This document shows, in pieces, positions 1 through 11,030 of a DNA stretch of 64,000 nt. How positions within the stretch are numbered: the stretch's first letter is position 1; each line of letters begins with the position of its first letter. The position numbers were made by a program, and so were the translations under genes. The DNA is taken from contig PUFA01000006.1 of assembly GCA_003508835.1 (NCBI GenBank), positions 8,990,001 to 9,054,000 of the forward strand, read 5' to 3'. The notes below the pieces were generated by a model, which searched no databases, was not told the origin of the DNA, and saw only the letters and a list, made by a program, of their open reading frames with translations. The DNA is from Eonycteris spelaea (taxonomy: Eukaryota; Chordata; Mammalia; Chiroptera; Pteropodidae).

Positions 1-14
1 TTTCTTTAGCATTA

Positions 15-110
15 CTTTCTTTCATCTTTACAACAACCCTACCTGAGATCGGATTATTTCTGTTTAACAAGTGGGGAAATAGGCTCAGTACTGCGAAGGG
101 GAGATAAGCT
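15..110 (-). mobile_element. MIR SINE fragment
   Basis: The text matches the conserved MIR core read on the minus strand: a 'cttta-caacaaccct' block followed by a stretch resembling 'gtggggaaata-ggctcag'. It is diverged, as expected for this old tRNA-derived SINE. Both boundaries are approximate. Confidence 0.55.
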
Positions 111-143
111 GAGAACAATTATGCATAAATATGTTTTGGCCAA

Positions 144-179
144 TTCATTCATTCATCCATTCATTCACTCATTCATTCA
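144..179. repeat. (ATTC)n simple repeat
   Basis: Imperfect ATTC tetranucleotide repeats adjoin the 3' end of the L2 copy that follows. L2 elements end in short repeats of this kind, so this is probably the L2 tail rather than an independent microsatellite. Confidence 0.85.
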
Positions 180-600
180 AAAAATATTCCCTGATTCTTT
201 TGTGCCAGAACGCAGGTACAACATTTGAGATACAAAGATGGTACAACGCAGTCCCTGCCATTGGGGTCCACTGAAGTAGTCTAAGCAAGAGAAAGGAAGT
301 TGGACAAGGAAGACAGAGAGAGGTAGACATATTTGAAAGACACTTAAGAGAAGAATCGTAGGACTTGGTGGATAGCTTGATATAGAGTGTCAAGGGAAAG
401 ATAGGTATTTAGAATGATTCTTTGGTTTCTGGCCTTAATGCTTGGGAAAAATGTATGATTATTATTAGAATAGAGAATGTTGAAGGAAAGGCAAGGCAGT
501 GGGAGGCTGGTAGGAGAGAACTGGAGGGCAGGTGACCATGAGAAGAATGGATTTCTGAGACAGAGCAATGGTCGGTAAGGATGAATTCCACTGTGTCATC
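180..600 (-). mobile_element. L2 LINE fragment, minus strand
   Basis: It begins with the antisense L2 3' end (a decayed form of 'tttattgag..tgtgccaggca') and passes 'acaaagatggtacaac..gtccctgcc'. It continues near 350-440 with text resembling the antisense L2 coding region ('gtcaagggaaagatag..gaatgattctttggtttctggcct'). It is diverged and probably gapped. No coding capacity remains. Confidence 0.6.
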
Positions 601-1249
601 ACAGGAGTGATGACTAAGGTGGGGCAGAGGTGGAGGTCAAGGCTGGCCTGGCAGCCTTACTATTAACTATTTGCTACGAACACCACCTTAATTATTCAAC
701 TCCTATAGGCTAGCTTGTGCAGCCGGAGGCCTAGGAGAACAGCAAAGGAGGCTGAGCTCTTACACAGGACCCTCAAAGAGGGCCTTAGCATGGCTCCTTC
801 CATCTCCCAAGTCATTTCCTGGGATTGAATTCAGCATTTAGTCGATATTCTCATTAGGAAGAGCAGTTTCATGGGTCTGCAGGACCACTCAATACATGTA
901 AGTGAGCCAACCCCAGGAGTTCCTTTGGGCAACAGAGTACTTAAGCCCTCCATTAGCTACCATTAAGACTGCACTTATTGCTTAATGATCACCAGCTACA
1001 GGGCCTGGTGGGTCTGGACAGATGGAGAGCAGGAAGGAGCTTCCCCCATAAAGAGGCATTTCAATGCACTTCTCTGGAGACTCAAGAATCAAGGCTGCTT
1101 TGCACTGTGGGTGCAGGATTAGTTACAGTTCACCAGGCTGTCTAGGCTAGAATAGGTAGAAATCTATGTTTGGTGAGTCTACGAGAGAAAGAAAGGGAAT
1201 GCTATGAGAGATTAATACTCCTGCTTCTTTCTAATGGTAGGATCTAGGA

Positions 1250-1252
<3 letters not shown>
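601..1252. other. Unique DNA, nothing recognised
   Basis: I see no gene, RNA gene or repeat family in this stretch. Composition is ordinary and there is no coding-like frame. Confidence 0.5.

Positions 1253-1299
<47 letters not shown>
1253..1299. repeat. (TG)n microsatellite
   Basis: About 23 uninterrupted TG dinucleotides. The purity and length suggest it is length-polymorphic. It lies in unique DNA. Confidence 0.98.
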
Positions 1300-1301
<2 letters not shown>

Positions 1302-1949
1302 TTAAGGGACTCCGTTCTTTGCTCTGAGAGGCCTGGGATTCAGGTTAGATATCACTGTTTGTGTGATTTAAATTTCTCCCATTAGTCTGTCCGTATCAAT
1401 GAGATAACTCAAATTTCCACTACCTTGTTGCCCAACTTTAGCACCTGTGAAAAATCTCATGGTTTCCTGAGAATTCCCAGGTGTACCTTTCCGAACAAGT
1501 ATGCTGCTGTTTTACTGAATACCACGTTGTCCTCTAGGGGGTGCTGCTGCTCCATTGGGCATGGCCAGCCCCTGCTGACGCCATGGCTGCTGTGCTGGTG
1601 CTGGAACCTGTGGCACTGTTGCTGCTCTGCTGGGGACTGCAGCCTCAGCTTTTGCACTCCTGGCCAACCTATTGAGCTCTTCTGCTGGTCTGTCAGGCAC
1701 AGCAGTGTCCACCAGGCATGACCATTGCCTCACTGTTGCCTCAGTGGGCTCTGTTATTGCTGCCATCTCTCAAGGGACACAGTCCTGAGTGCCAAAGCTA
1801 AATGGTGGTGTGTGGTGAAGGTGGAGAGAAAAGGAGAAAGTCTTTCTCTCTTTTATTCTATGCTGTCTTGGAGACATCCCAAATTTCTATAGAGTTTGAT
1901 GAAACAGTCCTTCTGGTCTTTCATTAGGTATCCTATTGTTCAGCAAACA
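1300..1949. other. Unique DNA with one Ala/Pro-rich open frame
   Basis: No repeat family is recognised. On the minus strand, 1512-1766 stays open for 84 codons, rich in Ala, Pro and Gln, and overlapping frames on both strands are also open because of repeated GCTG-like words. I recognise no protein family, and there is no supporting splice or poly(A) structure. It could be a worn pseudogene piece but is more likely a composition effect. Confidence 0.4.
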
Positions 1950-2325
1950 TTCATTTCCTTCCCCCAAAGCTCTGAGGAGTGTCTTTCCCAACTGTTAATG
2001 TCAGAATTGGCCATGTGACTCGCTTAAGTTAATGGGACGTTAGTGAATGTAAAACAAGAAAGGGCTTGAAATGCGCTTGTGCAGCTGGACTTGCCTTGTT
2101 GAGCTTTTGCATAGCTAGGAGAAGAATGTGCTCTCCTGGATAGACTCACGGTCCGGAAGAATGAGAGACATGGGGGACAGAGCCAGACACAGCACACCTG
2201 CAGCTGAGGAAGAGCCACCCTAGTCTACCTGCAGATGCTAGGGTGAGGAATAAATGCTCATGAGTGCATGCCACTGAGTTTTGAGGTGGTTGTTATGCAG
2301 CATTATTTAGACTATAGCTTATTAA
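1950..2325 (+). mobile_element. MaLR-type LTR (MLT1-like), solo
   Basis: Landmarks typical of MaLR LTRs appear in order: 'ggccatgtgactcgcttaa', a 'gggcttgaaatgcgcttg' block, 'gaataaatg' near 2250, and the closing 'ccactgagttttgaggtgg..gttatgcagcattattta'. No internal ERV sequence flanks it, so it is best read as a solo LTR. Subfamily is not assigned. Confidence 0.55.
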
Positions 2326-2625
2326 AATAGCCCTCTTCCCTCCAAAATCCAGACACACATTCATGGAAATAAGCTAAATTTGGGTTGGAGTTATAGCCAC
2401 TATCTAGTAAGGAGACATTTTCTTCTGTGCATTGACTGAAACTTTCTGACTGGGTCAGGCTATTTGAGTTTAGTAACTTTTTTACTTAGAATGAATTCTC
2501 TCAAAGGTTCTCATGCAAATGAGCTTTATGAGGGCCATCTATCTGAGTTATGTGTGGACTTGAGCTGTATATTTCTCTACTTGCAAATTTTAAGTTTATT
2601 GATTTCCATAAATGCTCCAGAGCAA
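2326..2625. other. Unique DNA, nothing recognised
   Basis: I see no gene and no recognisable repeat here. Confidence 0.45.
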
Positions 2626-2815
2626 GGGTTGGCAAAATTTTTCTGTAAAGGGGTGGATCAGAAATGCTTTAGTCTTTGAGCACTATATGACTTTTGTGAA
2701 AACTATTCAACTCTGCCATTGTGACTTGAAAGCTGATATATACAATAAGAAATAGGCATGGTTGTATTCCAATAAAACTTTATTTACAAATAAAGTTTAC
2801 TGATTCCTTCTTTGC
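2626..2815 (+). mobile_element. hAT-type MITE, truncated
   Basis: The start 'agggttggcaaaatttttctgtaaag' and the later 'ttccaataaaactttatttaca' match a common mammalian nonautonomous hAT element whose usual end is a 'ggcccgcgggcc..tttgctgacc' block. That distal end is missing here. In its place is an 11-bp inverted copy of the preceding bases (arms 2775-2785 and 2788-2798). Exact family is not assigned. Confidence 0.6.
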
Positions 2816-3640
2816 CCCCAAAGCACTTCAACTCTTCTGCCACCAACAGATGGTGACAGAAGTTGTTCTTGGTTGTCACTTGCTTTGTTAGGGTTTGTTA
2901 CTGTGTTTGTGCTTAGACCGAAAGTATTTTACAAATGTTGTTATCATCATGACCAATAAGTGGAGAAGCAGTCAGTGAGTACACTGAAAACGCTAGTTAG
3001 AAGAGACATATGGTTATGGTAGAAACTAAAGTGGAATAATAATTTCAAAAATTGAAAGTGGAGAGAAAATGGATGTTGCAAGTGAAAATGGGATAAATTT
3101 TCTGACAGTGGCATGATTGTAAAGGATCAAGAGTGAATTAGGCAACACGTAAAAATGCTGTGCCCAGGCCATTGACAGCAATGAGCAAAATATGCTGAGA
3201 AGTAGTTGACAAAAACCAAACTAGTAGAAAAACTTTCGAGTGTAGGGTTAGAGAGGAACAACATCAGTAGAGGCTCATTAGCCTGATGTGAGTTCAGGAG
3301 AAGGCGAAGAGTATGAGAACTTGGTCATGGTGAAAGTGCTACTACTTCTGTGAGCCATGAATAAGTCTATAGACCCTAACATTTACACAAGGTCAAAGTG
3401 ACGTTGATACTGTAATTGCTAAGGACTTCTCTTGTAGAGATCTTGAAGGAGGGGTTTGCCTGCCTCAACAGATTTTCAAAGCGGGAGAACACTTAACAAA
3501 GCAGGCCCTTATGTGAAACATCAACTCTCTCTTCTATTTGGTGAAAAATGTACCTGAGGTTTCCAAGCTTAACCTTCACTAGGTTCTTTGAACTTGAGAA
3601 CAGGTGGACTTACAAACAGCTGTTTGGAACTGAAATTGTT
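2816..3640. other. Unrecognised DNA
   Basis: No gene is supported. Around 3440-3490 one frame loosely resembles a pogo/Tigger transposase motif (Glu-Gly-Gly followed by Gln-Gln-Ile-Phe), but frames are broken on both sides and no terminal repeats are visible. It is left unassigned. Confidence 0.35.
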
Positions 3641-3715
3641 ACACACACACACACACACACACATGGCCATATTCATGCATGCAAAAGTGAGCATGCACAC
3701 ACACACATGTACACA
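3641..3715. repeat. (AC)n repeat, interrupted
   Basis: A run of 11 AC units (3641-3662) is followed by a mixed alternating purine/pyrimidine stretch with a second short AC run near 3695-3715. Confidence 0.9.
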
Positions 3716-3852
3716 TAAGTGGATAGAAAAATGAAGTGCTGAATTTGTTGCTTTGCAGAGCCTAATCTTCAGGTTGAGAAAGGTGAGAAGGCTCTCAGTT
3801 CAGCCACTACTCACTCAGGAAAAAGAAGATTAAGAAGATGGTTTGCAGATGA

Positions 3853-3957
3853 AAAGCCATGGTACACTAGAATGAGCATGAATTTTGGAGTCTGGCAGAC
3901 TTGGTTTGGCATCTGATTGTGTCTCTGCTAATTGTGTGACCCTGGGTGCTATCTTTA
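3853..3957 (+). mobile_element. MIR SINE, 5' half
   Basis: The tRNA-related part of MIR is readable: 'tggagtctggcagacttgg', then 'tctctgctaattgtgtgacc', then 'ctgggtgctatctt'. The 3' half is absent or too diverged to recognise. Confidence 0.7.
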
Positions 3958-4354
3958 GGGAATGAGAAGCTTCTCACTCCCAAAAGGAAATGGAGGAGAA
4001 ATGTATTCCTGGAAAAAGGGGGATGACTCTACTTTGGAGAACAGAAGGGCTATTTGGGAGGAGTCTTTATTGCCCAAAGGTGGGGAATCAAGGTATTATA
4101 TAACATGACAGATTCTAAGTTGAGATGGTAAATAAAGGATCAGAGAAAAAATCTGAACTAAAAAAAGCAAGTTAATAAAAGGGTAATCCAAAGAACTGTG
4201 GCTGAAAAAGAGGAAGAAGGAGGGGTTAGGGCGATTCCCACTGCAGGAGCAGGAAGTGGGCTTGAAATACCATACCTTCCTTTGTTGCTCAGCTCCAGGA
4301 GGTGGTGGTGATGACTTGGGAGGTAGAGTGTCTTTCTGTTATCTCAAGTTCAGC
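3958..4354. other. Purine-rich unique DNA
   Basis: AG-rich sequence with no family match and no coding-like frame. Confidence 0.4.
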
Positions 4355-4850
4355 CAGCTGTATTAGTTAATTTCTCTTGGTTGCAAGTAATGGAAACCAA
4401 TTTATAGTAGCTTAAAAATATATATATATTTAATTTATTGGAAATATCTGAGTGTCAAAAAATTATTGAACAGCCTAGTTAAGGCAGGGACTTAGCAGTA
4501 GGAGTGCATGGACTTCTCTCTGGGACGATGTTCTCTAACTTTATTAAGTATCAAAATCATCTGACGGATTTGCTGGGCCCAATCCTCAGCAATAATTTGT
4601 ATTTCTAACTGGTTTCTAGGTGATACTGCCTCCGGTTTGTCCAAGAGCACTCTATTAGCTCTCAGTTCTAAGCCCTGTCCCTCAGTTCCATTTTTTTTTT
4701 GAGTGGAAAATGGATTGGCCCATCTTGGTTACATGTCTTCCTCTTGTCCAATCCTTTATGGCCAGAGGGTGAAGCCACATGGTACCTGAGGACCATTTGA
4801 GTGTATCAAAGATAAGAAGGGCCTGGTGAATGCACAGAAAGTGTCTGTGA
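4355..4850 (+). mobile_element. Unclassified mammalian interspersed repeat, split
   Basis: The left part ('ggttgcaagtaatggaaacc' then '..tagcttaaaa..tttattgg') and the right part ('attggcccatcttggttacatg' then 'ggccagagggtgaag') resemble two ends of one common mammalian repeat. The piece at 4545-4655 looks like a separate insertion between them. I cannot name the family with certainty. Confidence 0.4.
4545..4655 (+). mobile_element. MER5-like hAT MITE
   Basis: 'tatcaaaatcatctgacgg', 'gctgggcccaatcctcag' and 'ctggtttctaggtgatactg' fall in the order seen in MER5-type hAT-Charlie MITEs. It is old and imperfect, and it interrupts the repeat around it. Confidence 0.45.
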
Positions 4851-6718
4851 TTCCATTCTTCTCAACTAGCGCAGCCAGGCATTGAAGTCTTAAGCTCTGG
4901 AGTTCACTCTGCACCATTTGTCTTTAAGCTTCCACCCTATACCTTGGGATTCTCCCCACTAAGCTTGTTATCTCTTGACCTTCAAGTGGGACACTGTCTT
5001 CCTGTTCCTTGAAAAAAGAAAACAGAGCATTTTTCATTTCAGGTGTTTACTGATAATTCCTACCAGGAACTTAGAAGAGATAACAAATCTAACTACTTTT
5101 GAGAAGTTGTGCACATTCTGAACTTATCTAACGCTCTCTTGGCAGTAGTAGGTAGGTGATGCCTCCAGGTTTTCTTCTGAGTTGGTAGCTCGGGAGCTGA
5201 TAGTCAGGCTCTCTCCTTACTTTCTTCTGCCTGAAAGTCTCTCTCCTTAGCAGCAGGCCTCCCTTTGCTAGAAGGCAGAGATGCAGGGGCCCTCTCCTCT
5301 CGGTGGGTCATTTCATCTTTAGGGATAGCCTAGGGTGATACCACTTGGTGTCTCCCCAGGAAGCAAAATCCTGGGAGAGAGCCATTGAATTACTTGGATC
5401 CCCGCCCCTTCTGCTTACTCACTTGATCTTTATTTTTTTCTTGGAGGGTAACAAGGCTTCTTAAAAAATAAAATTTCCTTCTGTGGACTAAACATTGGTT
5501 GTGTTTAGAGCAGGCAGAAGAATAAGGGAGGTGTTGCCTGCCACCAGGGAGTAATCACGCACAGGAGAATAGCAAGAAAGCAGACTCCTGCTGCCATTTG
5601 GTACAGTCTTTTCTGCCAAAGAAATGCATCCTCAGAGTGGCAAGGGCACAGAAAACTTTGGCAGAAGGAGCCCATCCTAAGGGGAGAGGCTATGAGAAAC
5701 ACAGAATCACGAGGTAGGAGGAGAGCCCAGAAGGAGTATTCTCCTAGCAGCTCTGGATCATGTACATGGCCATCACTCCTCCCTCTCTTCCTGCACCTCC
5801 CTTCCCTCAGTCCATATTGTTGTTTCTTTAATGGCGAAATGGGCACCCTCTTCTGTCAGAGAAAGCCACAGATTCTGACAGGCAACAGCTTTGGGAGGGA
5901 GAGGAGGACAGGCCACCAGTGGTCAGCCAGAGTAGCCGTGTCCCTTGGCTGTCAATGCAGGAGGACACAGGCTGTGGCCAGATGACCCTTCATGTTTGTT
6001 GACTGTTTTCTCCAAATTAGGATGCTTTGTCTCCTACAGAAACCATGAGCTCCCTGTGGGTGGATTTTCCCTGTGATGATGACAGAGAGCTGCAGGCAGG
6101 ATTGGTCAGCAAGCTCACACCTGCTCCTACAGGACTTCCAAACTCAGAACTTCCATTGTGCTGTCTTGGATTTTCCAGTCTCAGTCTCTGGGAGGCTGAA
6201 TAGGTCACAGGGATCCCTTGACTTTTGGGCTTATGATGATCATGTAGACACTCTGATCTGACTGACCTGTCCTAGTCTGTTCTTGGGGAACGTACATCTG
6301 TGCTTCCATAGTACACATTTTATGTGTTTGAAGGCTTCTAAGGGGGGTGCACTGGGGCTGACTCTTGGCTAAAATTACAAGGTGCTGGGAATGAATCTTG
6401 TCATATTTGAGCGAAGTTGGGCTGGCTGCCCAAAGTGCCCTGATGTGTCCATATCCTGCTGGCCAGCTGGAATTAGGGGTCAGGCTTTTACCAGGTGTTA
6501 CTCCTGGAGACTCTGACCCTCAGAGCCTTCTTAACCCTCCTGTTCTCCTTCACGAGACCTTTCTAAGTGATTTCGGGGTCTCCTCATTTTTTAGTGGTGG
6601 GACCAGGATTTCAATTCACCTCCTTGGACTACAAATCCTAAACTCTTTCTTTTAAGGTTAGTCTACTCCAATGGGGATTCGCTGGCAGAAATTGGGGTCT
6701 CCACAGTTAAGGGATTGC
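4851..6718. other. Unique DNA, nothing recognised
   Basis: Nearly 1.9 kb without a convincing repeat or gene. The longest frames here (113 codons minus near 5505-5846, 97 plus near 5692-5985) overlap each other on opposite strands and show no domain, so they are taken as chance. A possible MIR 3' remnant near 6590-6650 is too weak to call. Confidence 0.45.
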
Positions 6719-6800
6719 TCAGTTCAGTCATCCCTCCTTATCTATGGTTTCGTTTCCCTTGGTTTCAGCTTCCCATAGTCATGTGTGGTCTGACTTGCTG
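6719..6800 (+). mobile_element. Tigger-type DNA transposon end (fragment)
   Basis: 'cagtcatccctccttatct' followed by '..tttcgtttcccttggtttcag' resembles the terminal part of a mammalian pogo/Tigger MITE. The other end is not seen, so this is a fragment at best. Confidence 0.4.
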
Positions 6801-6904
6801 AGGGAGGCTTTCAGGGAAGCCTGGAAGAGTAGCCAGGATGCAGGGAGGTGGAAAGAAAGAAATGGGGCTTTAGCATCAAGAAATTTGAGAGACAAGGCTT
6901 AGAA

Positions 6905-7290
6905 ATGGGACTATGTCATTCCCAAGTTCAAAATTGTTCAAGGGCTTCTATCGTCTTTCAGGACAAAAGTCCAGGTTTCTACACTGGCATCCGGGATACT
7001 TCCCAATCTCGCTCCTTCTTTCCTCTTTTTGCAGAATCATCTTCTGCCACTCACTGGCCCTTCGTTTCTGATCCATCATTCTGAGCAACTTTTCCTGGTA
7101 CATATTACGTATGTCATGCCTTTGTTCCTTTGCTCATCCTGTTCCTTTTGTTTGGAACTGCTTTACCCTCAATCATTTTCTCCAACCCTCCCCTCTTTGT
7201 CCCCTCACCCCACACCCCACCCTCAGCCTTCTCTCTGCTGAGAAGCTTTCCCTGAGGCTATCTGTCCTTCCAAAAGGAGCTTCTTCAAGC
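6905..7290 (+). mobile_element. L2 LINE fragment, plus strand
   Basis: Markers of the L2 3' coding region are in order: 'caggacaaaagtccaggttt', 'gcctttgttcctttgctcat', 'ctgttccttttgtttggaactg' and a C-rich 'cttctctgctgagaagctttccctga'. Open frames in this stretch reflect the old L2 reading frame and carry no intact protein. Confidence 0.65.
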
Positions 7291-9029
7291 TCTGGCAGTA
7301 CCAAGTACAAGGCGGCTGGAGCCCTTAATCTCAGTATATGGTGATTTTCTGTTTGCAAAGCAATCACCGAGAGCTCTAGGGCAAGGGAAACCTTCCTTTA
7401 CACACTCCTGTGCTCGGACAAAGAAGACAGCATTACCTGCTTCATGAACTAAACCGGAGTCTACCTTGCTGAAAAGTCAAGCCCCTCTGGTCCCTGTTGG
7501 TTCTGTTAGCTTTGGGCCTCCTTGGTCCAGAACGGATGCTGCACGCTTAGCCACTGGGCGAGGTCCTTTCTGAAATCTAAAGCATTTTTGGCCACTTGAC
7601 TCATCTGAGCAGGCCAAGTTAGGCTCCAGGCCACCTCACCCCTCAGGGTACAGTGACGTGGATGGCTTCGGGTGCCTGCCTTATAGCTCCTTTGTCTCTT
7701 AGCATTGGTATGGCTCCCTACAATAGTGTCAGACTGTGGGTGAAAATTTGAATCAACACTCTTTACATGTCTGTTCAGTATCTACAGGAAGGAGGGAGTG
7801 ATGGCAGGGAGGGAGTGGTTCTGCTCCCTCCGGCCTGGTCCTGAGCAGAGACGCTCTCCCCAAGCCCACACTCAAATACCCACCTCAGCACAACCAGAGT
7901 GCAGAGTGCTGTAGTTAACCAGACCCAGTAAGGCACTTCTTCCTTCCCACATGCCTTGGGCCTCCGCTGCAAGCAGCATATCGAAGTTTTCTCCAAGCAC
8001 AGAGAGTGTTCGCTCTGAGAGCGGTTTTGTGAACACGATTTTCTCTGTATCATTGCGTATCCAACAATGTCTGCATATCTCCAATGCGTTGGGCGAGATT
8101 TGATGAACCCCCTTTTTTCATTTACTCTTCTGTTCTTTTCCCGTGGACACTGACATTGATGGAATCTCTGGTGTTCGTTTGGCCTCAAGCTCTGTTTTCT
8201 AGGGAGCCCGGGCATGCTTTAAAAATAAATTATTGTATACCTAGTGTCTGGCCTTGTGATTATGATCCAGTTTTGGCTTTGCGGGTTCAAATCAACAGTC
8301 CAAGACCCATTCTGAAGACTGGAAGGCTCTAGAAAGAAATGAAGCAGCAGGTGCACCCTGAGAGGGGAAGAGAATGGAGATCAGAAGCCCTGCATAGGGC
8401 ACATTTGAAAGGGGACCGATCACCAGGAGACTTGCTTTTAACCTTCAGTGCCCCCAGCCAACCCTGTGAAGGGAGTGGCTTATTTACAAAGTCTCTGTTT
8501 GCCCCACCTCCTAGCCTGGAGAAGACTTTCCTGAACCTGTTCACCCAAGACAGCCACTCAGCTTCTCAGACCTCAGCTCTCAGCCAGGGATGTCTTCCAG
8601 GTGTTGTCGTGACAATGCTGGAGTCAGACTGGCTCACCACAACTCTGCTTTGACTTTAAAAAGTAAATTTTTCTTTCCCCTTTCCTGAAGTGTCAGGTGA
8701 AGCCTTTCCTGCTGTGGGCTGAGGGTGGAGAAAGCATCTCTCTTGGTGCAGGTGTCTGGACGTGCGCCATTTCTGAACCAGCCTGCATGGGTTCCCCTAA
8801 AAGAGGTGCTAAAAAAAAAGCATCATATTATCAGGGTCAGGAAAATGGGGATCACACAACTGACCAACCAGGTCTTGACCCAAACTGGGAACAGTTCAAA
8901 TAATCAGTCCTTCTGTCCAGTCCATATCTAATACTAGGGTGACTTAGGAACTTGTAGGGTCAGCTTGTCTGCTCCAAGCCAGAGAGGGGTGGCTTGGGGG
9001 TTCACTGGGAGCCTCCTCATAACAACCAC
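7291..9029. other. Unique DNA with a CpG-retaining patch
   Basis: No repeat or gene is recognised. The patch at about 7985-8105 keeps about nine CpG dinucleotides in AT-rich text and resembles no repeat I know, so it may be under constraint. The 146-codon minus-strand frame at 7775-8215 overlaps it and shows no domain or signal sequence. I treat that frame as chance. Confidence 0.4.
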
Positions 9030-9175
9030 ACCACTTGCTAATGCTTGTAAAGTGCTTGCCAGGTACCAGGCACTGTTGCAGGGAGCATGGTAAGGAGTTT
9101 GAATTTATTGCAGTTGTGCGTGTAGCACCTGGCTTATAGAAGCACACTTTAATGGAGCTGCTATTGTTGATATCA
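9030..9175 (+). mobile_element. MIR SINE, 3' part
   Basis: 'aatgcttgtaaagtgcttg' and '..agcacctggcttatag' followed by 'gagctgctattgttgat' match the MIR 3' half. It is quite diverged. Confidence 0.5.
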
Positions 9176-10094
9176 GACTCCTGCCTCCTCCAGCTGATGC
9201 TATACTGGGGTGGCTAGAGGTCACCTTGCTCCCTTGGGTTTAGGACATAATTATCAATCGAAAGGCCAAGCTGGATGTTACACTCCCTGCCTGTTGCTAT
9301 CTCCAGAGCCTGCCCTGGCCCCAGCCACCTTCATTCTCTTCTTTGGGAGCTCTGGGGAGTTCCAAGGGGTCAATGTCCAAAGACCCTCTGGGCCAGACCC
9401 CTGTTCTAGTGGCCAGTTTTTCGAGGATCCAATTCAGAGAAATCCCCGGGTTGTATTTGTGTCTTGCCGCCAGGCTCAGCATAATGGCATTGACAGTTGA
9501 AGTAAGCAATTGGCCAATTTCCTTCAGGAACGTTTGAAATAAAAAGCAGTTTGTCTGAGTGGAGGAAATTGTGAGAGCCCCAAATGGAATTGCTTAAATT
9601 TATGGCTGGAGAGTTTTTACATATTGAGCCAAAGGCATATCTTTTTGCACTCGGTCTTGGGTTTTTAGGAGTGCCGCACTGCGCCAGAGATGAAGAGGTC
9701 TGAGCTGGCTCCGAAGTTCGCCCGCAGGAGTAGAAACCTCCATCCCATCACCAGTCCTCCTGTGAGCAGCCTCAGAACTGCCCCATGAGGGTGGGAAAGA
9801 TTTGCCTTCTGGGATGGGAAATACGCCAGCTTTTTCCATTGGAAAGCAAAGAATGGTGCCTGCATCTCTAGACAAGATTCTGACCAAGATTTAGCATCAA
9901 CACCAGCCATGAACCTCAGCTGTTGGACTGTCCAAAGGCTACAGTGGATATGGCTTTTGTGGTGGGGCTTCCAGTTCTTGAGTGATGAACTCAGGAGGCA
10001 GGAAATGTAGGGCTGCCAAGGAAAAGATCTTTCAACAGTTTTTCCTGGTTGAGACAGAAACAATTTTTTAAAGTTTTTCTTTTCTTTCTTTTTT
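9176..10094. other. Unique DNA, nothing recognised
   Basis: No family match. Minus-strand frames of 95 and 132 codons at 9600-10063 overlap in different frames without motifs and are regarded as chance. Confidence 0.45.
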
Positions 10095-10415
10095 TTTTAT
10101 TAAAAATTGTTTCTGGTTTTACTGAGAAATAACTGACATACATCACTGTATGAGGTTTAAGGTGTACAGGATGATGGTTTGATTTACATACATTGTGAAA
10201 TGGTACCACAATAGGTTTAGTTCACATCCATCATCTCATATAGATACAATAAAAAGACAAGAAAAAACTTTCTCCTTGTGATAAGTACTCTTAGGATCTA
10301 CTCTCTTTTAACACCTTTCCTGTATATCACACGCAGTGCTAACAATTGTCATCATGTACATTAGATCCTAAATACTTATTTATAAGTTTGTACCTTTTGA
10401 CCAGGGATAGACAAA
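10095..10415 (-). mobile_element. L1 3' end (L1MB-like), 5'-truncated
   Basis: A T-rich tract (antisense poly(A)) leads into a typical L1 3' UTR on the minus strand: 'taactgacatacatcactgt', 'aaggtgtacaggatgatgg', 'tctcatatagatacaat', 'acttatttataagtttgtacc'. Only about 300 bp is present, as in a normal 5'-truncated L1 insertion. Confidence 0.8.
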
Positions 10416-10544
10416 TTTTGGTCTCAAGTTCTGGAGGACACTAGGGACTTATGTTCAAGTCAGCATCAGAATCAGATATAAATTATTTGCAGAATGGCAG
10501 GGATGTAGTCCCATGAACTTGGCCAAGCTGTTATCAGACCTGAG

Positions 10545-10680
10545 ACCTAGTAGGACTGGCACTAGTTTGCTGCGGAACCATGGGCATGTCCCTTTTCTTC
10601 TTTGGACCTTAGTTCTCTATCTGTAAAATGAGGTGGTTAGACAAAATAACGAGGTCCTGCCTAGCTCCAGCATGCTAGGA
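10545..10680 (+). mobile_element. MIR-type SINE fragment
   Basis: 'accatgggcatgtcccttt', then 'ttggaccttagttctctatc', 'tgtaaaatgaggtggttaga' and 'gaggtcctgcctagctcc' match the middle and 3' part of a MIR variant. Confidence 0.55.
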
Positions 10681-10824
10681 CCTTTGCCTCTTTCTTGCTC
10701 ATGCCCTCAATGCTTCCCCCTCTTTATCTCTCTCTCCAAATATGACTTACTTATTTCATACACATTGAAGACCCTTCACTACAATGTCGACCCCAGTGCA
10801 TTTTGGTACACTGAGAAGAGGCAT

Positions 10825-11030
10825 CCTGGTGTGTGGAAAGATTATGGACTCAGGAACCAGACAGACCTGGGCTCGAGTTTTGATTCTGCTCCTCATTCGG
10901 TGGACCTTGGACAAGTTACTTATCCTTTCTGACCCTCAGTTTCTTTATCTATGCCTAGGGATAATATTGTGAGAATGAAATCAGACATTGTCATAAATCA
11001 TCAAGAAACAGGCTGGGCAAACATAGATGC
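10825..11030 (+). mobile_element. MIR SINE, near full length
   Basis: From 'catcctggtgtgtggaaag' through 'gactcaggaaccagacagac', 'cttggacaagttacttatc', 'cctcagtttctttatctatg' to '..aacatagatgctcatc', nearly the whole MIR is readable in order. It retains the Pol III-type tRNA-related head but is diverged and inactive. Confidence 0.75.

Noticed and set aside
1512..1766. Ala/Pro/Gln-rich minus-strand frame, possible pseudogene
   Set aside because: I could not match it to a family, and frames on the opposite strand are equally open because of GCTG-type repeats.
3420..3490. Possible decayed pogo/Tigger transposase motif
   Set aside because: Only about six residues resemble the family; no terminal repeats or neighbouring match.
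7775..8215. 146-codon minus-strand open frame
   Set aside because: Overlaps another open frame on each strand, lacks any recognisable domain; the single hydrophobic stretch is weak.
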